This document shows positions 5,503 through 13,749 of a DNA stretch of 16,302 nt, piece after piece. The DNA comes from JACPLA01 sp035291905. GTDB lineage: Bacteria; Bacteroidota; Ignavibacteria; UBA10030. The notes under the pieces were generated by a model. It was not told the origin of the DNA. It saw only the letters and a list, made by a program, of their open reading frames with translations, and made no database searches. The stretch's first letter is position 1. Every line of letters starts with the position of its first letter. Position numbers and translations under genes: made by a program. The DNA lies in assembly GCA_035291905.1 (NCBI GenBank), contig DATDRF010000066.1, forward strand, positions 1 through 16,302, given 5' to 3'.

Positions 5503-7839
5503 TCAATCTACCGCAATACTCACCGATGTACTTCTCACCAATCTTCCTCGCCGAATTCCCTCTAATTGAAACTGGTGTTCCCCCTTCTGCAATTGCCACC
5601 AGGAACCGTCGGCGTCGTAGGAGATTTTCTTCCCGCTGTTAACTCTCACATGAACATCTGAAATGTCCGGAGGTATATGGCCGAGGATCCTGATGGCCTG
5701 ATACTCCTTCCGAAGAATGGGATCAATCTTGAACAATTGTCCGTTTTGGGGGGCCAGCAACGCAAAATCGGAATGCTTGACCTCCAATTTCATAACCGGG
5801 ATTGCGTCCGGAGGAGGCGTTGCCATGTGTTGTTCTTCAGTCCATTCCCGATATTCCTGGGGAAAGACCTCAAAGACCCTCTCAATAAACCGTTCATTCT
5901 CGTCCGCAAAGCGATAGAGTTTATGGATCTCACAACGCTCGGAGGGAATGCGGCCTTCGATAAACCACTCCCGGATCGTTTTGTGACAGAGGGAGGTGGG
6001 GAGCTTTCCCGACGTGGCACAAACAGGCTGCTCGCGGAGGCCTCCGGGAATGCCAAAAGGAGAGGGGAGATCACGGTCTCCTTTGACGTGGAGGGTCATC
6101 ATGATATCCGAGAAGATCTGGCCTGCACCGGTTATTCCCGATACTCCCTTCATCGGCTCCCCGTCAAAATTGCCCGCCCAGACACCAACGGTGTAATCTG
6201 TCGTGTATCCGATAGTCCAATTGTCCCGGTAATCCTTCGTTGTCCCTGTTTTTACTGCACATTCGAAGGGAAATTGAAAAGCATGGCCAAACGCCGGCCG
6301 GCGTGCATCGGGGTCCTTGAGGATATCAGTGACGATGTAGGCAACCCGATCGGAGAAGAGACGATGTGCCGGTTCAGCGGATGATGCGGCGAAAATGCCG
6401 CCTGTTGTTTCAAGGGACTCGATGTACGTCGCGTCCTGCCAAAGACCCTCGTTTGCAAATGAAGCATACGCGCGGGTAAGTTGAAGGAGCGTCACTTCAC
6501 CGTTTCCCAAAGTCAGACCGTAACCGTAGAAGCTGGAAGGCTGGTCGAGGGTGGCCAGTCCTCCCCGCAGCATTCGCTGGAGCAAATTTTCTCTTCCGAC
6601 TTGCCGAAGAACTCGCACGGCAGGGACGTTGTAGGAACAGGCAAGCGCTGTTCGTATGCGAACCGGCCCATGGTAGCGGCGGTCATAATTTTCCGGGATG
6701 TAGTCTCCCTCTTCATCCGGGATTTTCGTCGGGAGGTCGGGAATCAGATCGGCGGGTGTGAAGGGGCCTTCGAAAGCGAGCCCGTACGTGAACGGCTTCA
6801 CGGAAGAACCCGGCTGACGCCGCGCGAGGGCGCCGTTGACCTGGCCCTGAATAAGATTGTCGAAATAGTTTGCAGAGCCCACCAACGCCAATACCTTCAT
6901 CGTCTTGTTATCGAGAACCACCGCTGCGGCGTTTGTGACGTTTCTCGACTTTAACTGGTTCACATGGCCTTTCACGAGCCATTGAACGGACTGCTGAAGG
7001 GGGTAATCGATGGTCGTGTGGACAACCGCAGTTCCGGGAAATCGCGCAGCTTCGACCGCGGCCATTTCAACGAGGTGGGGTGCACGAAAATTCACTTCGG
7101 GTGAGACCAGGACGATCTGCTGCTGCGCCGCCCTGGAATACTCGTCGGCTGAAACCCGGCCTTGTTCCAGCATGATTCGCAGAATGAGCTGCTGCCGCTC
7201 TCTGGCAGGCTCAAGATTGGAATACGGATTCAGAAATGAGGGAGCATTGGGGAGTCCTGCGAGAAACGCCGCTTCGGCAAGTGAAAGGTCGCGTGCAGGT
7301 TTGTCAAAGTAAAAGCGGGATGCAGCTTCGGCTCCGATCAGCTGATTGCCGTAAGGAACGCGATTGAGATACTGATCGAGGACTTCATCTTTCGTCATCA
7401 TCCTCTCCAAACGCAGTGCGTACCACGCTTCGACCATCTTCATCAAGAATGTTCGAGGATGGTGATAAACGTTTCTGATGACCTGTTGCGTGATCGTCGA
7501 ACCGCCCGATTTCGCTTTACCGGCACGAATATTCTCTTTGAGTGCACGAAGAACAGCCAGCGGATCGACACCGGGATGGTAGCGGAAGCGTCTGTCCTCA
7601 ACCGCTATCGTTGCGCTCACAAGAGCGGGTGAAAAGTCCGCCAGGGCTTTCCACTGCCCCCGGCCCTGCATATCGTTCAGGTATTCACGCAGTACAATGC
7701 CATTGCGATCAACCACCCTGAGCGAATGGACGCTCTCTTTCCGAAAGTCTCTCTCGGTGAGGGGAATGAAGAGGGAACCGATGCCGAGAAGGGGTAACAG
7801 CAATGCAATCCAACGATATTGTTTCCAGCGCTTTTTCAT
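5503..7839 (-). CDS. pbpC: Penicillin-binding protein 1C, bifunctional peptidoglycan glycosyltransferase/transpeptidase
   Basis: A 778-residue class A PBP of usual PBP1C length, anchored by one N-terminal membrane segment (about 10-27) with the rest in the periplasm. The GT51 glycosyltransferase domain (about 40-225) shows EDRRFRYHPGVD with catalytic E81, GGSTITQQ (112-119) and YLNRVPYGN (157-165). The transpeptidase domain has SSVK (S345 nucleophile, K348), SYN (402-404) and KTGT (530-533). A cysteine-containing stretch (C607, C618, C636) and a C-terminal BiPBP_C-type beta domain (about 690-776) mark it as PBP1C rather than PBP1A or 1B. It lies 110 bases downstream of the alpha-2-macroglobulin gene on the same strand, the classic pairing. 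No strong Shine-Dalgarno precedes the ATG. A weak TTGAAC-N17-TCGAAT possible promoter lies in the gap, so separate transcription cannot be excluded. Confidence 0.96.
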   Translation of the reverse strand: MKKRWKQYRWIALLLPLLGIGSLFIPLTERDFRKESVHSLRVVDRNGIVLREYLNDMQGRGQWKALADFSPALVSATIAVEDRRFRYHPGVDPLAVLRALKENIRAGKAKSGGSTITQQVIRNVYHHPRTFLMKMVEAWYALRLERMMTKDEVLDQYLNRVPYGNQLIGAEAASRFYFDKPARDLSLAEAAFLAGLPNAPSFLNPYSNLEPARERQQLILRIMLEQGRVSADEYSRAAQQQIVLVSPEVNFRAPHLVEMAAVEAARFPGTAVVHTTIDYPLQQSVQWLVKGHVNQLKSRNVTNAAAVVLDNKTMKVLALVGSANYFDNLIQGQVNGALARRQPGSSVKPFTYGLAFEGPFTPADLIPDLPTKIPDEEGDYIPENYDRRYHGPVRIRTALACSYNVPAVRVLRQVGRENLLQRMLRGGLATLDQPSSFYGYGLTLGNGEVTLLQLTRAYASFANEGLWQDATYIESLETTGGIFAASSAEPAHRLFSDRVAYIVTDILKDPDARRPAFGHAFQFPFECAVKTGTTKDYRDNWTIGYTTDYTVGVWAGNFDGEPMKGVSGITGAGQIFSDIMMTLHVKGDRDLPSPFGIPGGLREQPVCATSGKLPTSLCHKTIREWFIEGRIPSERCEIHKLYRFADENERFIERVFEVFPQEYREWTEEQHMATPPPDAIPVMKLEVKHSDFALLAPQNGQLFKIDPILRKEYQAIRILGHIPPDISDVHVRVNSGKKISYDADGSWWQLQKGEHQFQLEGIRRGRLVRSTSVSIAVD

Positions 7840-7907
7840 TTGTGTCCGATCTCATCCCCCTATTGCCCTTAATTCGAAGGCTACGTTCAACTCTGTTCAA
7901 ACTTTAA

Positions 7908-7922
7908 AGAAGGTAACCTTCT
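7908..7922. other. 15-bp palindrome between the alpha-2-macroglobulin gene and pbpC
   Basis: AGAAGGT and ACCTTCT flank a single central base, a perfect dyad in the 110-bp gap. As minus-strand RNA it could form a small hairpin with a 3-base loop followed by TTTAAAG, too weak for a convincing terminator. An operator or an attenuator that lowers pbpC expression are alternatives. Only the symmetry is certain. Confidence 0.4.
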
Positions 7923-7949
7923 GCCAAAAGAGGGGAAAGGGGGATTGAG

Positions 7950-10900
7950 TCAGCGTATCGTCACACTTGTTGACGATGTCTGCCCGAAAACCTCCGGCTC
8001 GTACATCCCTTCAATCCTGGTCGAAGGCATAGCAAAAGTGCCGTAGCTCGTTGCCCGCACCAGATAGCTCACTGTGTACACGTTTGCAGTAAGGTAGTCT
8101 GCAAAGAACATGGCCCTGTCATTGTACATCTCTCGGTGGCGGAACGGATTGTACGACCACCATTCGTTCGGAGATTTTTCCTCTTCTCGAAGATTCGTGC
8201 CGGAAGTCAAAAACGAAGTATTGATGATCTCAAATCCGGCAGGTATCGGATCGTCGACGACGACGAAGTTCCGCTCCTGATTGGTAGAGATCGTCAGTGT
8301 GACTCTGGCAACTGTCCCGGCGGCAAACGCCTTTGCTCCTTCAACGGGGTTATCCACAGCCTCAATCTTCTTAGTCACGGAGAATCCTTCCTCCTTCGCG
8401 CGGCTCTCCCCTTTAGGATAATAGTTCATTCTGATCGTGTAATAGAGTCTTCCCGCACCGCTCTTGAGGATGTCGATAGGGTAATCAGCTCCAAGCACCA
8501 ATTCCGAGAGGGAAATCGACTTCTCTTTTGTGGCAAACGATCTTCCCCGGAACAGCTCTGTCATGAACGTGCCTCCCGCAATTTTCACTTCACTGCGGAA
8601 GTTGGGCTCGTCCTTCTCATAGAATCGGACGTACGTCGCAAGGGCGTCGACGACGTAGAGGTTCTCCTGGGTCGTCCGCCATCGTCCTACCTTCTGTTGA
8701 TCGATGAGCCAGCGCACCATGCGGGGAATGAGATTGTTTTCCGGCTGGGTTTCAACCATTGCCTGAAGGATCAATGCCGTGGTGCGGGCATTGGAATTCC
8801 AGCACCAGGAATTACCGAAGTCATCGCGTTCTTCATAATGGGCCGAGGTTTGGGAAACCTTCGCCATGTTCGAAAGCTGACGGGTGAGCTCATCGACCAG
8901 TCCCTGATATCCGCCCGTTGCATGGAGCGCCTTGAGGAGGTAAGCCTTTGCGAAGAGGGGTATGCTATCTTTGCGGGTGTAGAGCCGCTGCATGTAGCCA
9001 TGATCCGGCCTTCCCGCAATTGCCAGAGTGTACAGGCTCAGAGCATCCGTGCAATCCCAATAATAGGGGCTCGCCCAGGGCCAGCGCACCTCGCGGGCCA
9101 GCGCCTTTCGGAGATACTTGAATCCGTTCTCCAATGTCTGCTCGCCGACCGAATATCCCGTCTGCTTCGCCTTGACGAGTGTGAACATGGTGTATGCCGA
9201 GAGGTAAGGCCATGTGTCACTCGTGTTCTTCCAGTATGCAAATCCTCCATCGTCTCTTTGAAAGAGCGGAATTTCATCGACCATCTCCGTGACAACTGCT
9301 TTGTAGTCTTTATCCTCGAGAACCTTGAAATCGAAGGCCTTCACAAGATCTTCTGCCAGAATCATCGGGAGCAGGCGGGAAAGCCGTTGTTCGAGACACC
9401 CGTACGGATAATCAAACAGGTACGATATTCCCTCGGACAATCCTACCATGCCGGTGGATGCAAGCGTAACCTGCATTTCGCCCAGATCGTGATAGACGTC
9501 CTGGGGAATTACCACCTTCTCGAGTGTTTTCTGATCGGTGATCGACTGATAGAGAGCCACGCTTTCGCGTACGCGCGGAACCTGGATCGGGATGTTCCAC
9601 AGAAGTCCGTCACGATCGGTATTCGTTTGAGCCTTGAAAAGAAACTGTGCCGTTCCGACCTTTTCGGCAAGGAACTTGTTTCTGATCTCTTTTGCCTCTC
9701 CCGGTTTCAGCGTGTACTGGACGGTGTCGTTTCCTGTAAAGCTGATGCCTGTGACGGAGGTTATGAGCTGGACAACTTTTGATTCTTCCGTATAATTGAG
9801 GACCACAACGCCTCCCTCAAATGCGTCGCCCACGCGTGCAAAACGGGGAAGGGACGGCTGAAGCAGCAACGGTTTATTGACCCGAAAGCTCTCTTCGGCG
9901 TATCCGAAATCCGACTCGGTCGTGTTCCCGACCGCCATGATCTGGAACGAGGTCAGGTTATCCGGAAGGCCGAAACGGACGGTTGCCACGCCGCTGGCGT
10001 TCGTAACGATCGAAGGATTCCAGTACGCGCTGGGACGAAAGTCCTTTCTCACTCCCTCCATCCCTGATTCTTCCTCTCCGCCTCCGCCTCCCTCTTCCTC
10101 TCCTTTTTCGTCATAACTTCGCTGTTCGATCAGATGGAGGCGCGTCTCCGTGGTCGTGACCGCCAATCCCCGCGGGCTATAGAATTGACTGAAAACATTG
10201 GGGAGCCGATAGCCGATCAGGTTGAGCACTCCGAGATCGGCCACGCTCAGTGCGACCTCGGAGCGGACCCCCTTTCCCTGAGCATTCTTGACGCGTATGG
10301 TAACTTCAACGGTATCCCCCGGCCGATAGTCTTTGCGATCCGTCGAGACATTCATTGTGAGCAGCTTTTCCTTCGGACTGACGCCGAGGCTGATGTAGCC
10401 AACCTTGAATGACGGCCTGCCGATATCCGCTTCCTTGGTGATGGCTGCCTGTTCCACCCGGCCCTGCAAGAGCACAACTGAAACAAAGACATTCGGCAAA
10501 TAATCCTTCAGGATCGGGATATCGATTTGCGGGGCACTGCCAACGAGTGTCGTTGTGTAATGCCGAATGATTCCCTCCCGTTCCAGAGAAACCAAGGCAG
10601 TCGCCTTCTCATAGGGTGATTTCACAATGATGCTCGCCATTTCCCCCGGTGCGTAATCGGCCTTGCTGGCGACCAGCTCGATCCTGTCGTCGTCTCGTCT
10701 CTCCCACGCCACGTAATCGCTTCCGCTGGCGTAAAAATATGCCTCTGAGGCGATCTCATTTCCCCGCTTATCCTTTCCCGTGGCAACGATATAGAAGAAA
10801 CCGGCCTCCTTTGGAACGAATCTCCTTTCAACCGGAGCCTGTCCCGTCGTAACTGTTGATTGCTCAAGAACCGAATCGGATTGGGTCGATTCCCACCGAT

Positions 10901-13589
10901 AGCGGCCTCCCGTTTCAGCCACACGAACCGACCGCCAGAATCTTTGAACCACCCGTACCGATATCAATGCGTCTGGTACGAGTGAGCCTTCCGGATTAGC
11001 GGCAATGATCCTGTAGAGGAAAACGGAATCCTTCTTGGTGAAGGTGCCGGCGGGTCCGATGCCGACGTAGAATTCTCCCCCGTGGACGAGCGCGGAAGTG
11101 CGTCCGGACACCACTTGGCGCGATCGTGACGTTACATCTCCTTCCAAATACAGGTATTGCGGGCCGTGAAGCTCTCCGACGAGGAGCGAGCCTTTCACAG
11201 AGATGAGTCCCTGATTATCGAGGGTTCCTTCACCCTCACCGAGATTCTTGTAGCCGTACGAATAGCGCGAAAGCCAGCCGAGGCGTCCGAACCAATAACC
11301 CTCATGTCCCGGAGGCGACCACGACGTTGCGCTTGCATTCAGCCTCCAACGGACCGGTTCGCTCCCCATTGCGCCGCCGAAAAGGTACCGGCCTGAAATG
11401 GTTCCACCGATGTCATCTCCAATTGTGTAGCTCGTCTTGTTCAGCCGCGCTGTGACCTCAAATTCGGCCGCGCGAAATGCCTCGACACGAAACGATGTCG
11501 ATGCAATCCGGACCAGGTGTTCTTTCCCTTTGCGCATCTCTTTGGTGTGAAGGGTCACGGAATAGTATCCCAGGGGAGCATCGGGTTTCAGGCGAATACC
11601 GGTGGCGAAGGTTCCAAAAGCGGAGAGCCGGGGCTCTTCGGTGAACAACTCTTCGTTTCGTGAATCGCGAACCGTTAATTTCAGTCCGATGCTCTTCGGC
11701 GGAATCCGCCAGGTCCCATCGCGTCGAATGCGAACAATGGACTTGAGGTCAGCCTGTTCGCCTGCCTTATAGAGGCCGCGGTCCGAAAAGATCGATCCCT
11801 CGATCGACTCGAACTTCGGGTTCCAATCGTACTGCACATTGAACGTGTACGGCTCGATGCCATCGTTCCAATCGGAACTGGAAAATGCGACGTCGTCATT
11901 GTGCCGTACGATCACCCAAATGCGCGGTTGCCGTCGGCCATAGTAGTAATACTCCTCCTCGTCTTCAGATTGAGAAGCACCGAGGCCGAGCTTTCCCCAT
12001 CCCGGCGTTTTGACAAATCCGTCGCGGTCCGTTGTTCCTTTCCACAGAACCTGATTGCTGTCACTTCGTAACTCCACGTGTGCCCCGCCCACAGGCACGG
12101 CATCTTTCAACGTGGTTACCCATATCAGATTGTCCACGGGGGAAAATTTGGCCGTGATGCCCATATGAGTGACCTGGACCAGCGACTTGAGATACCGCTG
12201 GTATTCCTGCGGAAAGAAATTGTTCTGTACCTGCAGAAGAACTACCCCTGTCTTAGCTTTGCCGAGGACCTCGTCGAGGTCGACAGGCCGAACGGTGGGC
12301 TCATTGCGTCTGATCGATGTTTTCCAGACGCGTGAAACGTTGAACAGCTTTGGATCTTCGCCGACCGTGGTGACCCATTCCAGGATCGCCTGTTCCCAGG
12401 CCAGTCGTTGGTAATATGAGTAGTCCAATCGCTGCATAATATCGACGATCCTATCCGGGTTGATCCTTGCGAGCTGGAGAGTGACCGAATCGACATTCGT
12501 GAAGGTAACGGGATACTTGTGCGATTCGTACGCTTCCAGAATTCCCTGCCCCGTGACCATTCTGACCGAAGGCCTGAAGGATCCGGTCTTGAAGGTGAAC
12601 ACCCTCTTCCCCGTGAGATCATTGCCGAAGATATCCTTGAGCCCTTCCAGAATTGTCATGGTGTAGTTCTGTTCGGCCCTGAGCGGGAGCGAAAAATACA
12701 TGTGGGACTCGGAATAATCGTAGTACGTCTCGACATCGACCGGAATGGGGGGATCGAATGTGATATGCCGGGCAACTTCGCGCTGAGAGACCGGATTGGA
12801 GAAGACGATCTGGAGAGCGAGGCGCGGTTCAAAGCTCGGTTGGTTGACCACGCCGTTGCAGGTGAACTCGTTGTAGGTGGAAAACGACAAAACGTAGTCG
12901 CCCTGCATGCCGAGTGGTCCCTCGCTTCCAAGCAAGCCCGCCTTGATTCGCACGGTAACGGTCGAGCCCTTTTGAAATTGTTTCGCAGGAGTGAGCAGGA
13001 CGCTTTGTTCGAGGTTACGTATTTTGGGGTCGGCGGGCCTGCTGGCACGATAAACGGGAAACGAGACGCTGGACCCATTGCGCTCTTCGACGGAGATTGA
13101 TGCGCTGGCCGTCTGCGGATCGACTTTCTGATTGAATGTTACCAATATGGCATGGTCCAGCTCCACAAACTTCTGTCCCTGATACGGCTGGGTTGTGACG
13201 ACGCGGGGCCGCGGTGTTTCGAATTTCCATTGAACGGCATTCTTCAGGGTCTGACCAGAAACTGACCGTATTCCCGCCGGTATCTTAACCATGTATTCCG
13301 TTGCGGACGGGAGGGGGTTTGCGGGAATAAAGGCAATGGTCGACGTTCCCAACCAGCGGTACTTACCTCCAAGAGCCGGCGCGATCTCGAGCGGACCCGT
13401 TGCCTCATCTTCCGGCACCTCCTTCAAGGGGACCATCGGCTGATTGAATGTTGCGAAGATCTGCCGTGATTGATCGATGGTCGACGTCTGTCCGAGCGGA
13501 GAGGTGACAACAACCTTGACTTCCTGCTGTCGGCCGAACGTGAGAGAGAGGAAAAAGGGAACAACGAGGAGAGCGCCGATCGTTTTCAT
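7950..13589 (-). CDS. yfhM: Bacterial alpha-2-macroglobulin with intact thioester (YfhM/ECAM type)
   Basis: A 1879-residue exported protein. Residues 1-20 are a Sec signal peptide with no lipobox; the first cysteine is residue 244, so unlike E. coli YfhM it should not be a lipoprotein. Three N-terminal Ig-like (Big_5-type) domains span about 26-125, 127-240 and 245-337. Macroglobulin domains follow, with FSDRGLYKAGE (601-611) marking MG2 and about 968-1130 the bait-region-associated domain. A Glu/Gly tract (1161-1176) precedes the A2M domain (about 1183-1275). The thioester motif YGCLEQ has C1398 and Q1401 and opens the helical thioester domain (to about 1690), followed by a C-terminal MG domain. 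The family traps proteases by bait cleavage and covalent thioester capture in the periplasm. Only four cysteines occur in the protein. GGAG at 13596-13599 supports the start. pbpC downstream is the expected partner. Confidence 0.95.
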   Translation of the reverse strand: MKTIGALLVVPFFLSLTFGRQQEVKVVVTSPLGQTSTIDQSRQIFATFNQPMVPLKEVPEDEATGPLEIAPALGGKYRWLGTSTIAFIPANPLPSATEYMVKIPAGIRSVSGQTLKNAVQWKFETPRPRVVTTQPYQGQKFVELDHAILVTFNQKVDPQTASASISVEERNGSSVSFPVYRASRPADPKIRNLEQSVLLTPAKQFQKGSTVTVRIKAGLLGSEGPLGMQGDYVLSFSTYNEFTCNGVVNQPSFEPRLALQIVFSNPVSQREVARHITFDPPIPVDVETYYDYSESHMYFSLPLRAEQNYTMTILEGLKDIFGNDLTGKRVFTFKTGSFRPSVRMVTGQGILEAYESHKYPVTFTNVDSVTLQLARINPDRIVDIMQRLDYSYYQRLAWEQAILEWVTTVGEDPKLFNVSRVWKTSIRRNEPTVRPVDLDEVLGKAKTGVVLLQVQNNFFPQEYQRYLKSLVQVTHMGITAKFSPVDNLIWVTTLKDAVPVGGAHVELRSDSNQVLWKGTTDRDGFVKTPGWGKLGLGASQSEDEEEYYYYGRRQPRIWVIVRHNDDVAFSSSDWNDGIEPYTFNVQYDWNPKFESIEGSIFSDRGLYKAGEQADLKSIVRIRRDGTWRIPPKSIGLKLTVRDSRNEELFTEEPRLSAFGTFATGIRLKPDAPLGYYSVTLHTKEMRKGKEHLVRIASTSFRVEAFRAAEFEVTARLNKTSYTIGDDIGGTISGRYLFGGAMGSEPVRWRLNASATSWSPPGHEGYWFGRLGWLSRYSYGYKNLGEGEGTLDNQGLISVKGSLLVGELHGPQYLYLEGDVTSRSRQVVSGRTSALVHGGEFYVGIGPAGTFTKKDSVFLYRIIAANPEGSLVPDALISVRVVQRFWRSVRVAETGGRYRWESTQSDSVLEQSTVTTGQAPVERRFVPKEAGFFYIVATGKDKRGNEIASEAYFYASGSDYVAWERRDDDRIELVASKADYAPGEMASIIVKSPYEKATALVSLEREGIIRHYTTTLVGSAPQIDIPILKDYLPNVFVSVVLLQGRVEQAAITKEADIGRPSFKVGYISLGVSPKEKLLTMNVSTDRKDYRPGDTVEVTIRVKNAQGKGVRSEVALSVADLGVLNLIGYRLPNVFSQFYSPRGLAVTTTETRLHLIEQRSYDEKGEEEGGGGGEEESGMEGVRKDFRPSAYWNPSIVTNASGVATVRFGLPDNLTSFQIMAVGNTTESDFGYAEESFRVNKPLLLQPSLPRFARVGDAFEGGVVVLNYTEESKVVQLITSVTGISFTGNDTVQYTLKPGEAKEIRNKFLAEKVGTAQFLFKAQTNTDRDGLLWNIPIQVPRVRESVALYQSITDQKTLEKVVIPQDVYHDLGEMQVTLASTGMVGLSEGISYLFDYPYGCLEQRLSRLLPMILAEDLVKAFDFKVLEDKDYKAVVTEMVDEIPLFQRDDGGFAYWKNTSDTWPYLSAYTMFTLVKAKQTGYSVGEQTLENGFKYLRKALAREVRWPWASPYYWDCTDALSLYTLAIAGRPDHGYMQRLYTRKDSIPLFAKAYLLKALHATGGYQGLVDELTRQLSNMAKVSQTSAHYEERDDFGNSWCWNSNARTTALILQAMVETQPENNLIPRMVRWLIDQQKVGRWRTTQENLYVVDALATYVRFYEKDEPNFRSEVKIAGGTFMTELFRGRSFATKEKSISLSELVLGADYPIDILKSGAGRLYYTIRMNYYPKGESRAKEEGFSVTKKIEAVDNPVEGAKAFAAGTVARVTLTISTNQERNFVVVDDPIPAGFEIINTSFLTSGTNLREEEKSPNEWWSYNPFRHREMYNDRAMFFADYLTANVYTVSYLVRATSYGTFAMPSTRIEGMYEPEVFGQTSSTSVTIR

Positions 13590-13633
13590 AGCTTTCTCCG
13601 GAGTGCCGGTTTGAGCAAGCGTGAGGGTGAGGG

Positions 13634-13662
13634 ATTATAGGAAAAGGCATATTGAATTGCAA
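13634..13662 (-). promoter_or_regulatory. Sigma-70-like promoter of the alpha-2-macroglobulin/pbpC operon
   Basis: Read on the minus strand, TTGCAA (13662-13657) and a perfect TATAAT (13639-13634) are separated by exactly 17 bases. Transcription would start near 13627, giving a leader of about 38 bases that contains the GGAG ribosome site. It lies after the terminator of the upstream gene and before the alpha-2-macroglobulin start, as expected for an operon promoter. The consensus-like form differs from the TAnnTTTG type of Bacteroides. Confidence 0.7.
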
Positions 13663-13697
13663 TCGACTCGATGCTGCACGTTCGTGAAGTTCGGGGC

Positions 13698-13730
13698 AAA
13701 AAAAAAGGGCCGGAGTTACTACCGGCCCTT
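13698..13730 (-). terminator. Intrinsic terminator of the TlpA-like gene
   Basis: On the minus strand AAGGGCCGG (13730-13722) and CCGGCCCTT form a 9-bp GC-rich stem with an 8-base loop. It is followed by an unbroken T-run (nine A on the plus strand, 13698-13706; the first two pair in the stem). It lies about 20 bases after the stop at 13750. This is a textbook factor-independent terminator and separates the redox gene from the alpha-2-macroglobulin operon. Confidence 0.93.
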
Positions 13731-13749
13731 GCCAGACATCAGTTCTTGT

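Noticed and set aside
5677..6384. A 235-codon plus-strand frame
   Set aside because: It is antisense to the end of pbpC, where the KTG motif and C-terminal domain are intact on the other strand.
7840..7949. Independent promoter for pbpC (TTGAAC-N17-TCGAAT)
   Set aside because: Each box matches the consensus at only four of six positions. It is not strong enough to list as a feature, only to mention.
8136..9782. A 548-codon plus-strand frame
   Set aside because: It lies entirely antisense to the alpha-2-macroglobulin gene, whose motifs are clear. The product resembles no family and is a codon-bias shadow.
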